NCBI GenBank assembly: GCA_905212635.1
Contig: CAJMFH010000018.1
Location: 1 to 52,946, forward strand
DNA from: an uncultured Lachnoclostridium sp.
GTDB lineage: Bacteria; Bacillota; Clostridia; Lachnospirales; Lachnospiraceae
Length of the DNA: 52,946 nucleotides
Direction: 5' to 3'
Shown here one piece after another: positions 34,718-41,319 of this stretch. Position numbers and translations under genes: made by a program. The notes beneath the pieces are model-generated. The model was not told the DNA's origin. It saw only the letters and a program-made list of their open reading frames with translations, and ran no database searches. The stretch's first letter is position 1, and every line of letters begins with the position of its first letter.

Positions 34718-36041
34718 TTTTCATTCCTCCTAACACTTTTCGGATGATGGCTAGGGCAATCAAAGCCGTAAGCACATCGGCGCATGCCTGCGTCGCGATA
34801 ATACCAGTATAACCAAATATACGATTTAATACAATCAGCAAAATGGCATACAGTACGCCCTGCCTGCTGATTGACAGGACAAATGCCCCTGCCGCACTTC
34901 CGACAGACTGGCATACACACGTAGACACGAGTGTAACCGCCATAAATACCATGCCAAGCTGTTGAAACCGCAGCATCATCGCTCCATTCGTTATAATATC
35001 GGATTGATTCATAAATATCTTTATGATTGCCGGTGCAAATACACTGATCAAAATCGTAAATACCAGCGCTAGTCCTGCCTCAAACAAATACGCAAACCGT
35101 AAAATTTCTTTTAATCTCTTTTTATTTTTTGCTCCATAATTGTAACCGACAAGCGGCTGTCCGCCAAAGGCAAAACCGACTAAGATAAACGCTGAGATCA
35201 TATTAGCTTTTAACGCAATTCCCATCGCTGCCACTTTATCCGTCCCATACGCGATCAGATAATGGTTTGTTATCATGATCATGATACTCTGCATCAGATT
35301 GGTAATCGACGCCGGAATCCCGATAACAAGTATATCGCGGATCATTGTCCCCGGAATTTTAATCTCTTTGAGAGAAACCGAAAGACGCTTTGCTTTTTTC
35401 TGCATGACATAAATATAATATACATCTGCAATCACATTTCCAATGACGGTCGCCATCGCCGCCCCGGCGGCTCCCTGTCCCAGTCCGAAGATAAAGACCG
35501 GATCCAAAATAATATTGACGATGGAACCAAGAATCGAGCCCGCCATCGCCTGTGTGGCAAGTCCCTCCGTCCGCAGAATATTGCTCGGCACAAGTCCCAA
35601 TATAATAGAAGCGGCACCGACCGCGATCCACGTGTAATACTCGCCCGCATACTGAAATGTCGACGCATCCGTACCCAGCAATTTCAAAATCGGCGTCCGA
35701 AACACAAGCAGCACAACAGTCACAAAGATTCCAAATCCAATCGCCGCCCACAGACAGAACGCACTTGCCCGCTTTGCCTCTTCCTCTCTTTTTTCTCCAA
35801 AAAGTCTCGAGATTACGGAACTTCCTCCCAGTCCAAAGATATCTCCAAATGCGATCATCAGCGTAAAGATGGGCGCCGCCAATGACACACCTGCCACCAG
35901 TTCCTGCTTTCCTGTCAGCGCGATAAAATACGTATCTACCATATTATATACGAGAGAAACCATCATACTCATCACAACCGGCAGCGCAAGTTTCATATAA
36001 GCCTTCGGCACAGAAGCCGACTCAAATAATTCATTTTGCAT
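34692..36041 (-). CDS. MATE family efflux transporter with a structured leader
   Basis: A 449-residue exporter with about twelve membrane helices in two halves. The N-terminus (YMKLALPVVMSMMVSLVYNM) and the mid-protein QPLVGYNYGAKNKKRL loop are typical of the MepA-like branch, different from the MATE protein at 2159-3505. AAAGGAG precedes the ATG. It overlaps the phosphatase gene by 26 bases and so shares its transcript. Upstream lies a promoter and a 130-base leader with a paired arm and a terminator-like hairpin, so expression may depend on a signal that controls termination. Confidence 0.9.
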   Translation of the reverse strand: MQNELFESASVPKAYMKLALPVVMSMMVSLVYNMVDTYFIALTGKQELVAGVSLAAPIFTLMIAFGDIFGLGGSSVISRLFGEKREEEAKRASAFCLWAAIGFGIFVTVVLLVFRTPILKLLGTDASTFQYAGEYYTWIAVGAASIILGLVPSNILRTEGLATQAMAGSILGSIVNIILDPVFIFGLGQGAAGAAMATVIGNVIADVYYIYVMQKKAKRLSVSLKEIKIPGTMIRDILVIGIPASITNLMQSIMIMITNHYLIAYGTDKVAAMGIALKANMISAFILVGFAFGGQPLVGYNYGAKNKKRLKEILRFAYLFEAGLALVFTILISVFAPAIIKIFMNQSDIITNGAMMLRFQQLGMVFMAVTLVSTCVCQSVGSAAGAFVLSISRQGVLYAILLIVLNRIFGYTGIIATQACADVLTALIALAIIRKVLGGMKNEIQYDHI

Positions 36042-36060
36042 TCGTTATCTCCTTTCAATC

Positions 36061-36147
36061 AAAAACATCCACATTCCTGATTGTTATACTAGGATTATGG
36101 ATGTCCGAACCGTAGCACAGACACGCTCAATTGTGCGGCGTCTGCGC
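36061..36147 (-). promoter_or_regulatory. Candidate riboswitch or attenuator in the leader of the second MATE gene
   Basis: On the transcribed strand GCGCAGACGC (36138-36147) pairs with GTGTCTGTGC (36115-36124) in 10 bp. Two of these pairs are G-U only on this strand; on the plus strand they would be A-C mismatches, which supports an RNA made from the minus strand. It is followed by ACATCCA (36098-36104) pairing with TGGATGT (36065-36071), an inner TCCT/AGGA pair and TTTTT, a terminator-like hairpin just before the ribosome binding site. I could not match it to a known riboswitch class by eye. Confidence 0.5.
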
Positions 36148-36176
36148 CCTATCATCTTCAATTTTTAAGCAAAATT

Positions 36177-36205
36177 ATTTTAACAAAATGTCGTGGGAAC
36201 GTCAA
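36177..36205 (-). promoter_or_regulatory. Promoter of the second MATE gene
   Basis: TTGACG (36200-36205) and TAAAAT (36177-36182), 17 bases apart, giving a leader of about 130 bases. Confidence 0.55.
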
Positions 36206-36212
36206 GGGGGAA

Positions 36213-36734
36213 TTACATTGTTTTTTCCGCAATCTGCTCATCTTCATTTTGAATCTCATTGGTGCCTTTTGCCTTTGTTCGCTTGATAAATAATCGCCGG
36301 AATATCAGCCTTGCAAGCGGACCTACGAGAATAAGCTGCAGCGGAAATGCCATAACGAAATTTCTACAATATGTCATCAGATAATCCGGTATAAAATTTC
36401 CGGTAAATCCATAACCATGGTATACTCCCAGTATACTTGCAAATGCGACCTGCCATATTACAGTAAATGTCTGTATGGTAAATATGATAAAAATAGGTCT
36501 GTCTCCCGGCTGAACCACCCGGAATGCACATATTTTTGCAAGATGACTCGATACAAAATACGCAAGCAGCGCAATGATAATATACTCAATCCACATTCCT
36601 TTTAACGCGATCAAAAATGTCAAATTGATAAAACTTCCCATGGCAAGCACCGTATTATATAAGGTCATTACATAGACCATCATCCACGCTGTAATCACTG
36701 TAAAAAATATTGATTCTCCTCTAGTTCTAGGCAT
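36213..36734 (-). CDS. DUF2798-like membrane protein
   Basis: A 173-residue protein with four hydrophobic segments arranged as two similar pairs (about 10-60 and 75-140). The opening PRTRGESIFFTVITAWMMVY and the MTLYNT motif recall the DUF2798 family, whose function is unknown. The charged C-terminal tail is cytoplasmic. I start at 36734, preceded by GGAGG; the start lies just inside the end of the kinase-like gene, so the two are co-translated. Confidence 0.7.
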   Translation of the reverse strand: MPRTRGESIFFTVITAWMMVYVMTLYNTVLAMGSFINLTFLIALKGMWIEYIIIALLAYFVSSHLAKICAFRVVQPGDRPIFIIFTIQTFTVIWQVAFASILGVYHGYGFTGNFIPDYLMTYCRNFVMAFPLQLILVGPLARLIFRRLFIKRTKAKGTNEIQNEDEQIAEKTM

Positions 36735-37041
36735 TGTTTTTTCCTCCATTGTATTTTTTCATAGCATCAAGAATGATTTCTGTCGTTTGCGTTTCCTGAA
36801 TTTTATCAACAAGTACTTTCGCTTTTCTCGAAAACGAGCTGAAGCCACTTGCCATATCAATGTACGTATTATCCGACATATTTTCTCCGTTTTCCGCTAT
36901 TGTTTCCTCATCAAGGTGCATTTTCTTGGCTACAAGCGAAATCAATTCTTTGTCATAAAAATCATAACCCAAGCGTTCCGCAAGCATTTTTCCAACTGTG
37001 TGACCGCCACTTCCGGTCTCTCTGCTGATTGTAATTACCAT
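36727..37041 (-). CDS. Shortened cytidylate-kinase-like protein
   Basis: A 104-residue protein whose N-terminal half matches the cytidylate-kinase-like family: MVITISRETGSGGHTVGKMLAERLGYDFYDKELI, with the P-loop region GSGGHTVG at 11-18. Full-length members are about 200 residues; the LID and the C-terminal nucleotide-binding parts are missing. The tail DKIQETQTTEIILDAMKKYNGGKNNA does not look like the family's continuation. It is either a decayed gene or a shortened regulator. A strong terminator sits between its promoter and its start. Confidence 0.6.
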   Translation of the reverse strand: MVITISRETGSGGHTVGKMLAERLGYDFYDKELISLVAKKMHLDEETIAENGENMSDNTYIDMASGFSSFSRKAKVLVDKIQETQTTEIILDAMKKYNGGKNNA

Positions 37042-37062
37042 ATTTCATTCATCCTTTCCAAC

Positions 37063-37120
37063 AAAAAAAGACACCAAATGTACCCATCCGTCTGACAATG
37101 GACAGGCGACATTTAATGTC
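37063..37120 (-). terminator. Terminator/attenuator in the leader of the kinase-like gene
   Basis: GACATTAAATGT pairs with ACATTTGGTGTC (12 bp, two G-U) and seven T residues follow, 22 bases before the start codon. An upstream promoter candidate is TTGACT (37184-37189) with GATAGA (37162-37167). Transcripts would end before the gene unless the hairpin is prevented. Confidence 0.7.
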
Positions 37121-37204
37121 TCGGTTTCATTTTTTTATTAAATTTTTTTCAGCTTTTTTAGTCTATCACAAAAATGGAAATATAGTCAAGGGAAATTTTT
37201 TGAT

Positions 37205-37233
37205 TTGACAAGTGTGTATTTAATGTGTATAAT
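37205..37233 (+). promoter_or_regulatory. Promoter of hicAB
   Basis: A perfect TTGACA (37205-37210), 17-base spacer, TATAAT (37228-37233). The repeated GTGTAT in and next to the spacer could be an operator for autoregulation. Confidence 0.8.
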
Positions 37234-37276
37234 ATAGGCAAGGAAATAAAATTACACTGGAGGGAGACACTACTTA

Positions 37277-37450
37277 TTGAAGCAACGAGAATTAATTAAA
37301 AGGCTTGAAAATGCAGGATTTATTTTTGAGCGACATGGAAGCAATCATGACATTTATGTCAGAGGAACCGAAAGGGAAGAAATTCCTAGACATAAAGAAA
37401 TAAACGAAAAACTGGCAAAAGCAATTTTAAGAAGAAGAGGATTATTATAA
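37277..37450 (+). CDS. hicA: HicA-type mRNA interferase toxin
   Basis: A 57-residue toxin with a TTG start codon. The protein reads KQRELIKRLENAGF, then ERHGSNHDIYVRG, then EIPRHKEINEKLAKAI; the double-stranded-RNA-binding-like fold and the histidine in GSNHDIY are typical of HicA, which cleaves mRNA and tmRNA when free of HicB. GGAGGGAG lies upstream. The gene ends 25 bases before hicB begins. It is short and TTG-initiated and thus easy to miss. Confidence 0.9.
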   Translation: MKQRELIKRLENAGFIFERHGSNHDIYVRGTEREEIPRHKEINEKLAKAILRRRGLL

Positions 37451-37475
37451 CATTATAGACTGGAGGTTGAATAGA

Positions 37476-37895
37476 ATGAAAACTGTATATCCTGTATTTT
37501 TCACAAAAACGGATGATATAATCTTAGTAGAAGTTCCTGATTTAGAAATATTAACTGAGGGAAATAATATGTCTGATGCAATCGAAATGGCACGGGACGC
37601 CATTGAACTAAAGTGTGTATCTTTAGAGGATGCTAACGCAACGATACCACAGCCATCTTCTGTGCAACAATTAGATATAAATCAAGGGACTTTTGCAAAC
37701 GACGGTCAAACTGTTATTTCTCTTGTCGATATTGATTCTGCGGAATATCGACGTAAAATCGATACCAAAACCGTAAGACGAAATGTAACTTTGCCAAGCT
37801 GGCTGAACTACGAAGCTGAGCACGCAGGGATTAATGTTTCACGACTTCTTCAGGAAGCATTAAAAACTGCACTTGGCGTTAATAAGACGATTTAA
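37476..37895 (+). CDS. hicB: HicB-type antitoxin
   Basis: A 139-residue antitoxin. The N-terminal part (YPVFFTKTDDIILVEVPDLE, then NNMSDAIEMARDAIEL) is the degenerate RNase-H-like HicB domain that covers the toxin. The C-terminal part (RRNVTLPSWLNYEAEHAGINVSRLLQEALK) is a ribbon-helix-helix DNA-binding domain for autoregulation. ATG at 37476 follows TGGAGG by 9 bases; an upstream in-frame TTG at 37467 is less likely. Forms an operon with hicA. Confidence 0.93.
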   Translation: MKTVYPVFFTKTDDIILVEVPDLEILTEGNNMSDAIEMARDAIELKCVSLEDANATIPQPSSVQQLDINQGTFANDGQTVISLVDIDSAEYRRKIDTKTVRRNVTLPSWLNYEAEHAGINVSRLLQEALKTALGVNKTI

Positions 37896-37941
37896 CTACA
37901 CTTTTTAAGGTAGTTGTCAGCATAATATCACTTGACAAAAT

Positions 37942-37983
37942 CAGGTAATTGCAAAACTTGCTATCCTTGTTTGCAATTACCTG
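37942..37983. repeat. Long perfect inverted repeat, 14-bp arms
   Basis: CAGGTAATTGCAAA (37942-37955) and TTTGCAATTACCTG (37970-37983) with a 14-base loop. No T-run follows. Its right arm begins a repeat shared with 39981. Confidence 0.75.
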
Positions 37984-38017
37984 TTCTACAATATATTGAG
38001 GAAGATTCATTTCATTC
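37970..38017 (-). repeat. Diverged 48-base repeat, copy 1
   Basis: Matches 39981-40028 at 43 of 48 positions. Read on the minus strand both copies encode a related peptide (NEMNLPQYIVEQVIANK here, NEMKLLQYIAEQVIANK there), so both look like remnants of one coding sequence rather than regulatory repeats. The rest of the 37896-38128 gap holds a 12-base T-run and the palindrome TAATCGCGATTA (38091-38102) before the sigma-like gene. Confidence 0.65.
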
Positions 38018-38128
38018 GCCTTTTGTTACAATAACCCTAGAAATTTTCAAAAAACACCTATCCATTTTTTTTTTTTACACTTAATATATGTAATCGCGAT
38101 TATATCTTGTAGGAAAGGAGGGAGCAAT

Positions 38129-39736
38129 TTGGACGAGAACAGAATTATTCCATATATCGAAGCAATCTTCCGCTTTTGTTATAAAAGATTAGACAATCGC
38201 TTTGATGCAGAAGATTTAGCAAGTGAAATCTTCTGTCATATTCTTGAGGGAATGAAAAAATACCAAATTGAGTCTCTGGACTCTTGGATTTGGAGAGTTG
38301 CACATAATCGTTATGCGAGATTTATAGATGCTCAAAGCAAAAACAATATGATACTTACAGAAGATAATGCTGTTTTTGAAATGGTAGAATATGACTGTTA
38401 TCCGGTTGAAGAAATATCAACTGTGCAGGAATATGAAATTGTTTTTAGGTATTTGCATACTCTTTCTTTCGAGTATAGGAATATTTTTGTTGACTATTAT
38501 ATCGGTAAGATGTCAATCAAAATGTTGTCAAAGAAATATTCGCTCCCAGAAACAACAATTAAGTGGCGTTTGAATGTAGGACGTCAAAAAATCAGAAATC
38601 GAATAGGAGATGGAAAAATGGATAAAGGGTATAGCAGAATCAACTGGAATATGGGTTGTTGTAACGGTTCTGTAGATTCGAACAAATATTTAAATACGCA
38701 ACTGGCTTGAGCCATATGCAAAGCAGCGTATGAAAAACCTTTAACAACGGAGGAAATAAGTATTGCAACGGGGATTCCTGCAATGTATATAGAGGATGAA
38801 CTCCCACGCCTTGAATACGGAGATGCCATATGTAAAATCGGCAACAAATATGTTACTAATTTTATAGTGTTTAGCTTAGAAAATAGAAAATATACCGAAT
38901 CCGCTTCAGAATCTTTGGTAAAAACTATTTCAAATAAGATCGAACAGCTATTACATGATAAGGCTTCGGAAGTGAGCAGCCTCCGATTTTACGGGCATGA
39001 TTTCGGCATGGATAGACTTGGCTTTTTGGTAATTCCATATATCTTAAGACGAAAAATAGGAACACTTAAAAACACAAGACTCAAATTAGAAAATGGTCCA
39101 TATCCAATTCGCAAAGATGGTGGACATGGTTGGTTTATTGTAGAAGAAACTGTCGATGAAAATGAATTCTGTGCAGAATATAATACCGGATGCAATGTAG
39201 CCGGTAATGATAGTGGAAGCAAGCATGAACAAATGGCTCATATCTATTATTATTGGATTTCAAAATATTTTGATTACAATATTTATCATAACAAAGGAAC
39301 ACTCTGGCTGTGTGCAAACAGTATTCCTCAGAATAGCAGGGACGGCATGCTTAATACAAATGCCTTATCTGACGACGATGCTGTAAAACTTATTCAAAAC
39401 AATCTTATTGTAAAAGCCAAAAATGGTTATCGATTGAATTTTCCTTGCTTTTCAGAGAAACAATTTGATGAATTCATTACTTTGTTTGATATGGAAGATG
39501 AGAATCTTGATAATATGCTTACAAAATGGATTGTTAGTGTTAGGAAAAGTTTTGCAAAATTTGTTCCTAAACACCTTGATGACCAAATCAATCAATGGGT
39601 TTCAGGGTATTTATTCCAAATTATCGGCTATGTAATAGAGGAACTTATTCGGCGTGGAACTCTCAGAAAACCAGATATGGATAAACCTCTAATTGATGGA
39701 GTCTTTTATACAGAAGGAAAATATATTGATCCGTGA
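38129..39736 (+). pseudogene. Sigma-70-like regulator split by one in-frame TGA
   Basis: A 535-codon reading frame interrupted only by TGA at 38708-38710. The first part (193 residues, TTG start after AAAGGAGG) has a sigma region 2-like segment (RFDAEDLASEIFCHILEG, then SWIWRVAHNRYARFID) and a region 4 helix-turn-helix (KMLSKKYSLPETTIKWRLNVGRQKI). After the stop the same frame continues AICKAAYEKPLTTEEI, GIPAMYIEDELPRLEYGDA and about 300 further residues of unknown fold with GHDFGMDRLGF and ENGPYPIRKDGG. TGA probably replaced an arginine CGA. The later part has an ATG at 38783, in frame. Either a fresh nonsense mutation or a two-polypeptide regulator. Confidence 0.75.
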
Positions 39737-39864
39737 TTCGATTACAAGTATTCGGAAATAGCACAAGCATGGATTTGCTTAACCCAATCAACGAGCGATA
39801 CATCGCAAATGTGTAAATTCACATATATAACATGGTCAGCGTTTTATACCCTCTATCTGCTAAT

Positions 39865-39918
39865 AAAAGAGCTAAGCTTCTGTGTTTGACACTGGCACAG
39901 AAAGCAAGCTCTTTTGTC
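39865..39918 (+). terminator. Terminator downstream of the sigma-like gene
   Basis: AAAAGAGCT pairs with AGCTCTTTT (9 bp), with an inner GCTTCTGTG/CACAGAAAGC stem, then TTTGTCT. Confidence 0.65.
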
Positions 39919-39934
39919 TGCATTAACACTCGAT

Positions 39935-40260
39935 TCACGAACTCCATAATTTGACAATCCAATTTGTCATGAGGGTTTTGTTTGCAATTACCTGTTCTGC
40001 GATATATTGGAGAAGTTTCATTTCATTGACCGCCTCACATTTTCTCTGCCACAACAATGTTTGCACAATGCTTATGCGGAACGCCTCCACTGTTGCAATC
40101 AAAAATAATCTCTTCAGTTTTGTGAAGCAGCCAGTCATGATACTGCATAAATTTATGGTTAGTATTTTAATGCACAGGCACTGCAAAAACAATAACCGGT
40201 TCGTTTCATTTTCATTGGATATTCTACCAGCAGTTGAATCGGATAGGTAGTAAATAATTA
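39935..40260 (-). pseudogene. Degenerate coding remnant with repeat copy 2
   Basis: The gap 39737-40363 has no intact gene. On the minus strand an open stretch ends with KCEAVNEMKLLQYIAEQVIANKT-like sequence around 39981-40028, the second copy of the repeat found at 37970. A lysine/arginine-rich fragment (FQKNEMRKRKRQK, about 40261-40330) lies just beyond. These look like pieces of one or two decayed accessory genes. I cannot name the family. Confidence 0.4.
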
Positions 40261-40363
40261 CTTCTGTCGTTTGCGTTTTCGCATCTCATTTTTCTGGAAG
40301 TCCTTGCCCAGTCTGCTCAACTTGTTCACAGTTTTTTATCATCCGCAATTTCGCATCAATACT

Positions 40364-40930
40364 CTATATCCAAATATTCATTTCAGCCACTCCTTCTTCC
40401 TGTGAATAATCACCAATCGTATAAATCATCGGTTTGTTCTTTTCCATTTTTTCATATAGATATTCCACAACATCGGTTACTGCGGCTATCCCAACATCTC
40501 CATTGAACAGCATCTGTATCCCTTCGCTAATCCCATACTGTTTTTCAACTGTATCTAATACTTCTTTTGCCTCATTTTCAAAATTTTCTGTATTTAGCAA
40601 AAATTTATAATATTTTCTTTTTTCTCCCCAATTACTGAGAATATCATACGCATCAAGACCAATAAGATGAAAGCCGAAGGCATAATATAAAAAGCTTACA
40701 ATCGCATCGTTAATATGATCCTGCTCTACATAAATGTCATATTCTCTCTGTTCCAAGGCCCACTTCATCTTCAATCCATAGTTCATTTGCGTAAAAATAA
40801 CATCATACTGAACCGCAGAAGAACAATCTGGATTAAAGTAAATTTCCACATTCAATTTATCAATGTTTGAATCCAGCCCTTTTCTATCTATTCCCACAAA
40901 AGCCACCTTAGTTTTTTGTGTCAATTCCAT
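40364..40930 (-). CDS. Hypothetical protein, unknown family
   Basis: A 188-residue soluble protein with mixed alpha/beta character. It starts with KVAFVGIDRKGLDSNIDKLNVEIYF, reminiscent of a small nucleotide- or effector-binding strand-helix unit, then alternates acidic helices (NFENEAKEVLDTVEKQYG) with short strands and ends in YTIGDYSQEEGVAEMNIWI. It has no signal peptide or membrane helix. AAAGAGGTG precedes the ATG. It is a single gene at the edge of the AT-rich accessory stretch. I recognise no family. Confidence 0.6.
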   Translation of the reverse strand: MELTQKTKVAFVGIDRKGLDSNIDKLNVEIYFNPDCSSAVQYDVIFTQMNYGLKMKWALEQREYDIYVEQDHINDAIVSFLYYAFGFHLIGLDAYDILSNWGEKRKYYKFLLNTENFENEAKEVLDTVEKQYGISEGIQMLFNGDVGIAAVTDVVEYLYEKMEKNKPMIYTIGDYSQEEGVAEMNIWI

Positions 40931-41073
40931 AACTTCACACCTCTTTCTGAGCTAAAAACATTTTAAAAATAATTTGCAGTTTTATTATAATACTATTTTT
41001 GATATTATACCAGTAATATTTTCCCTCTCATCGTCCATACTAATACCACCAGAACCTACGAAAGGACCTCAAA

Positions 41074-41253
41074 ATGAATCACACACACAACACTGCAAAG
41101 AACCTCACCACATCAGACAGCAAGAAATCCAACGATGCCCGCAAACGCCGCATCCGCGAGAACTCACACTACAATGAAAAGGATCAGCCGGCACCGGACA
41201 ACAATCTGTTTTGGGAAGATGCCTCCAATCCTCTGAGCAGCAAAGGAAATTAA
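41074..41253 (+). CDS. Small basic hypothetical protein
   Basis: A 59-residue hydrophilic protein. The centre is basic (SDARKRRIRENSHY), the end acidic with one tryptophan (PDNNLFWEDASNPLSS). AAAGGA precedes the ATG by 7 bases and a clear terminator follows 4 bases after the stop, so it is a plausible free-standing gene. It probably lacks a fold on its own. No family recognised. Confidence 0.6.
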   Translation: MNHTHNTAKNLTTSDSKKSNDARKRRIRENSHYNEKDQPAPDNNLFWEDASNPLSSKGN

Positions 41254-41256
41254 AAG

Positions 41257-41292
41257 AAGCCCGACGGTGGAGCGTTTTCCATCCTCGGGCTT
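41257..41292. terminator. Bidirectional terminator between the small gene and valS
   Basis: AAGCCCGA/TCGGGCTT with an inner GGTGGA/TCCATCC stem. It can serve the small plus-strand gene and valS on the minus strand. Confidence 0.75.
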
Positions 41293-41319
41293 TCTGTTAT
41301 TCTAATGCAAGGTTCGAAA

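Noticed and set aside
38708..38710. TGA as a selenocysteine or programmed read-through codon
   Set aside because: No selenocysteine gene or SECIS-like hairpin was seen next to it, and replacement of an arginine codon is simpler; I keep a two-polypeptide option as a finding.
36727..40930. A complete mobile element or prophage
   Set aside because: No integrase, transposase, phage structural or conjugation gene is visible; only the short repeat and AT-rich composition suggest transfer.
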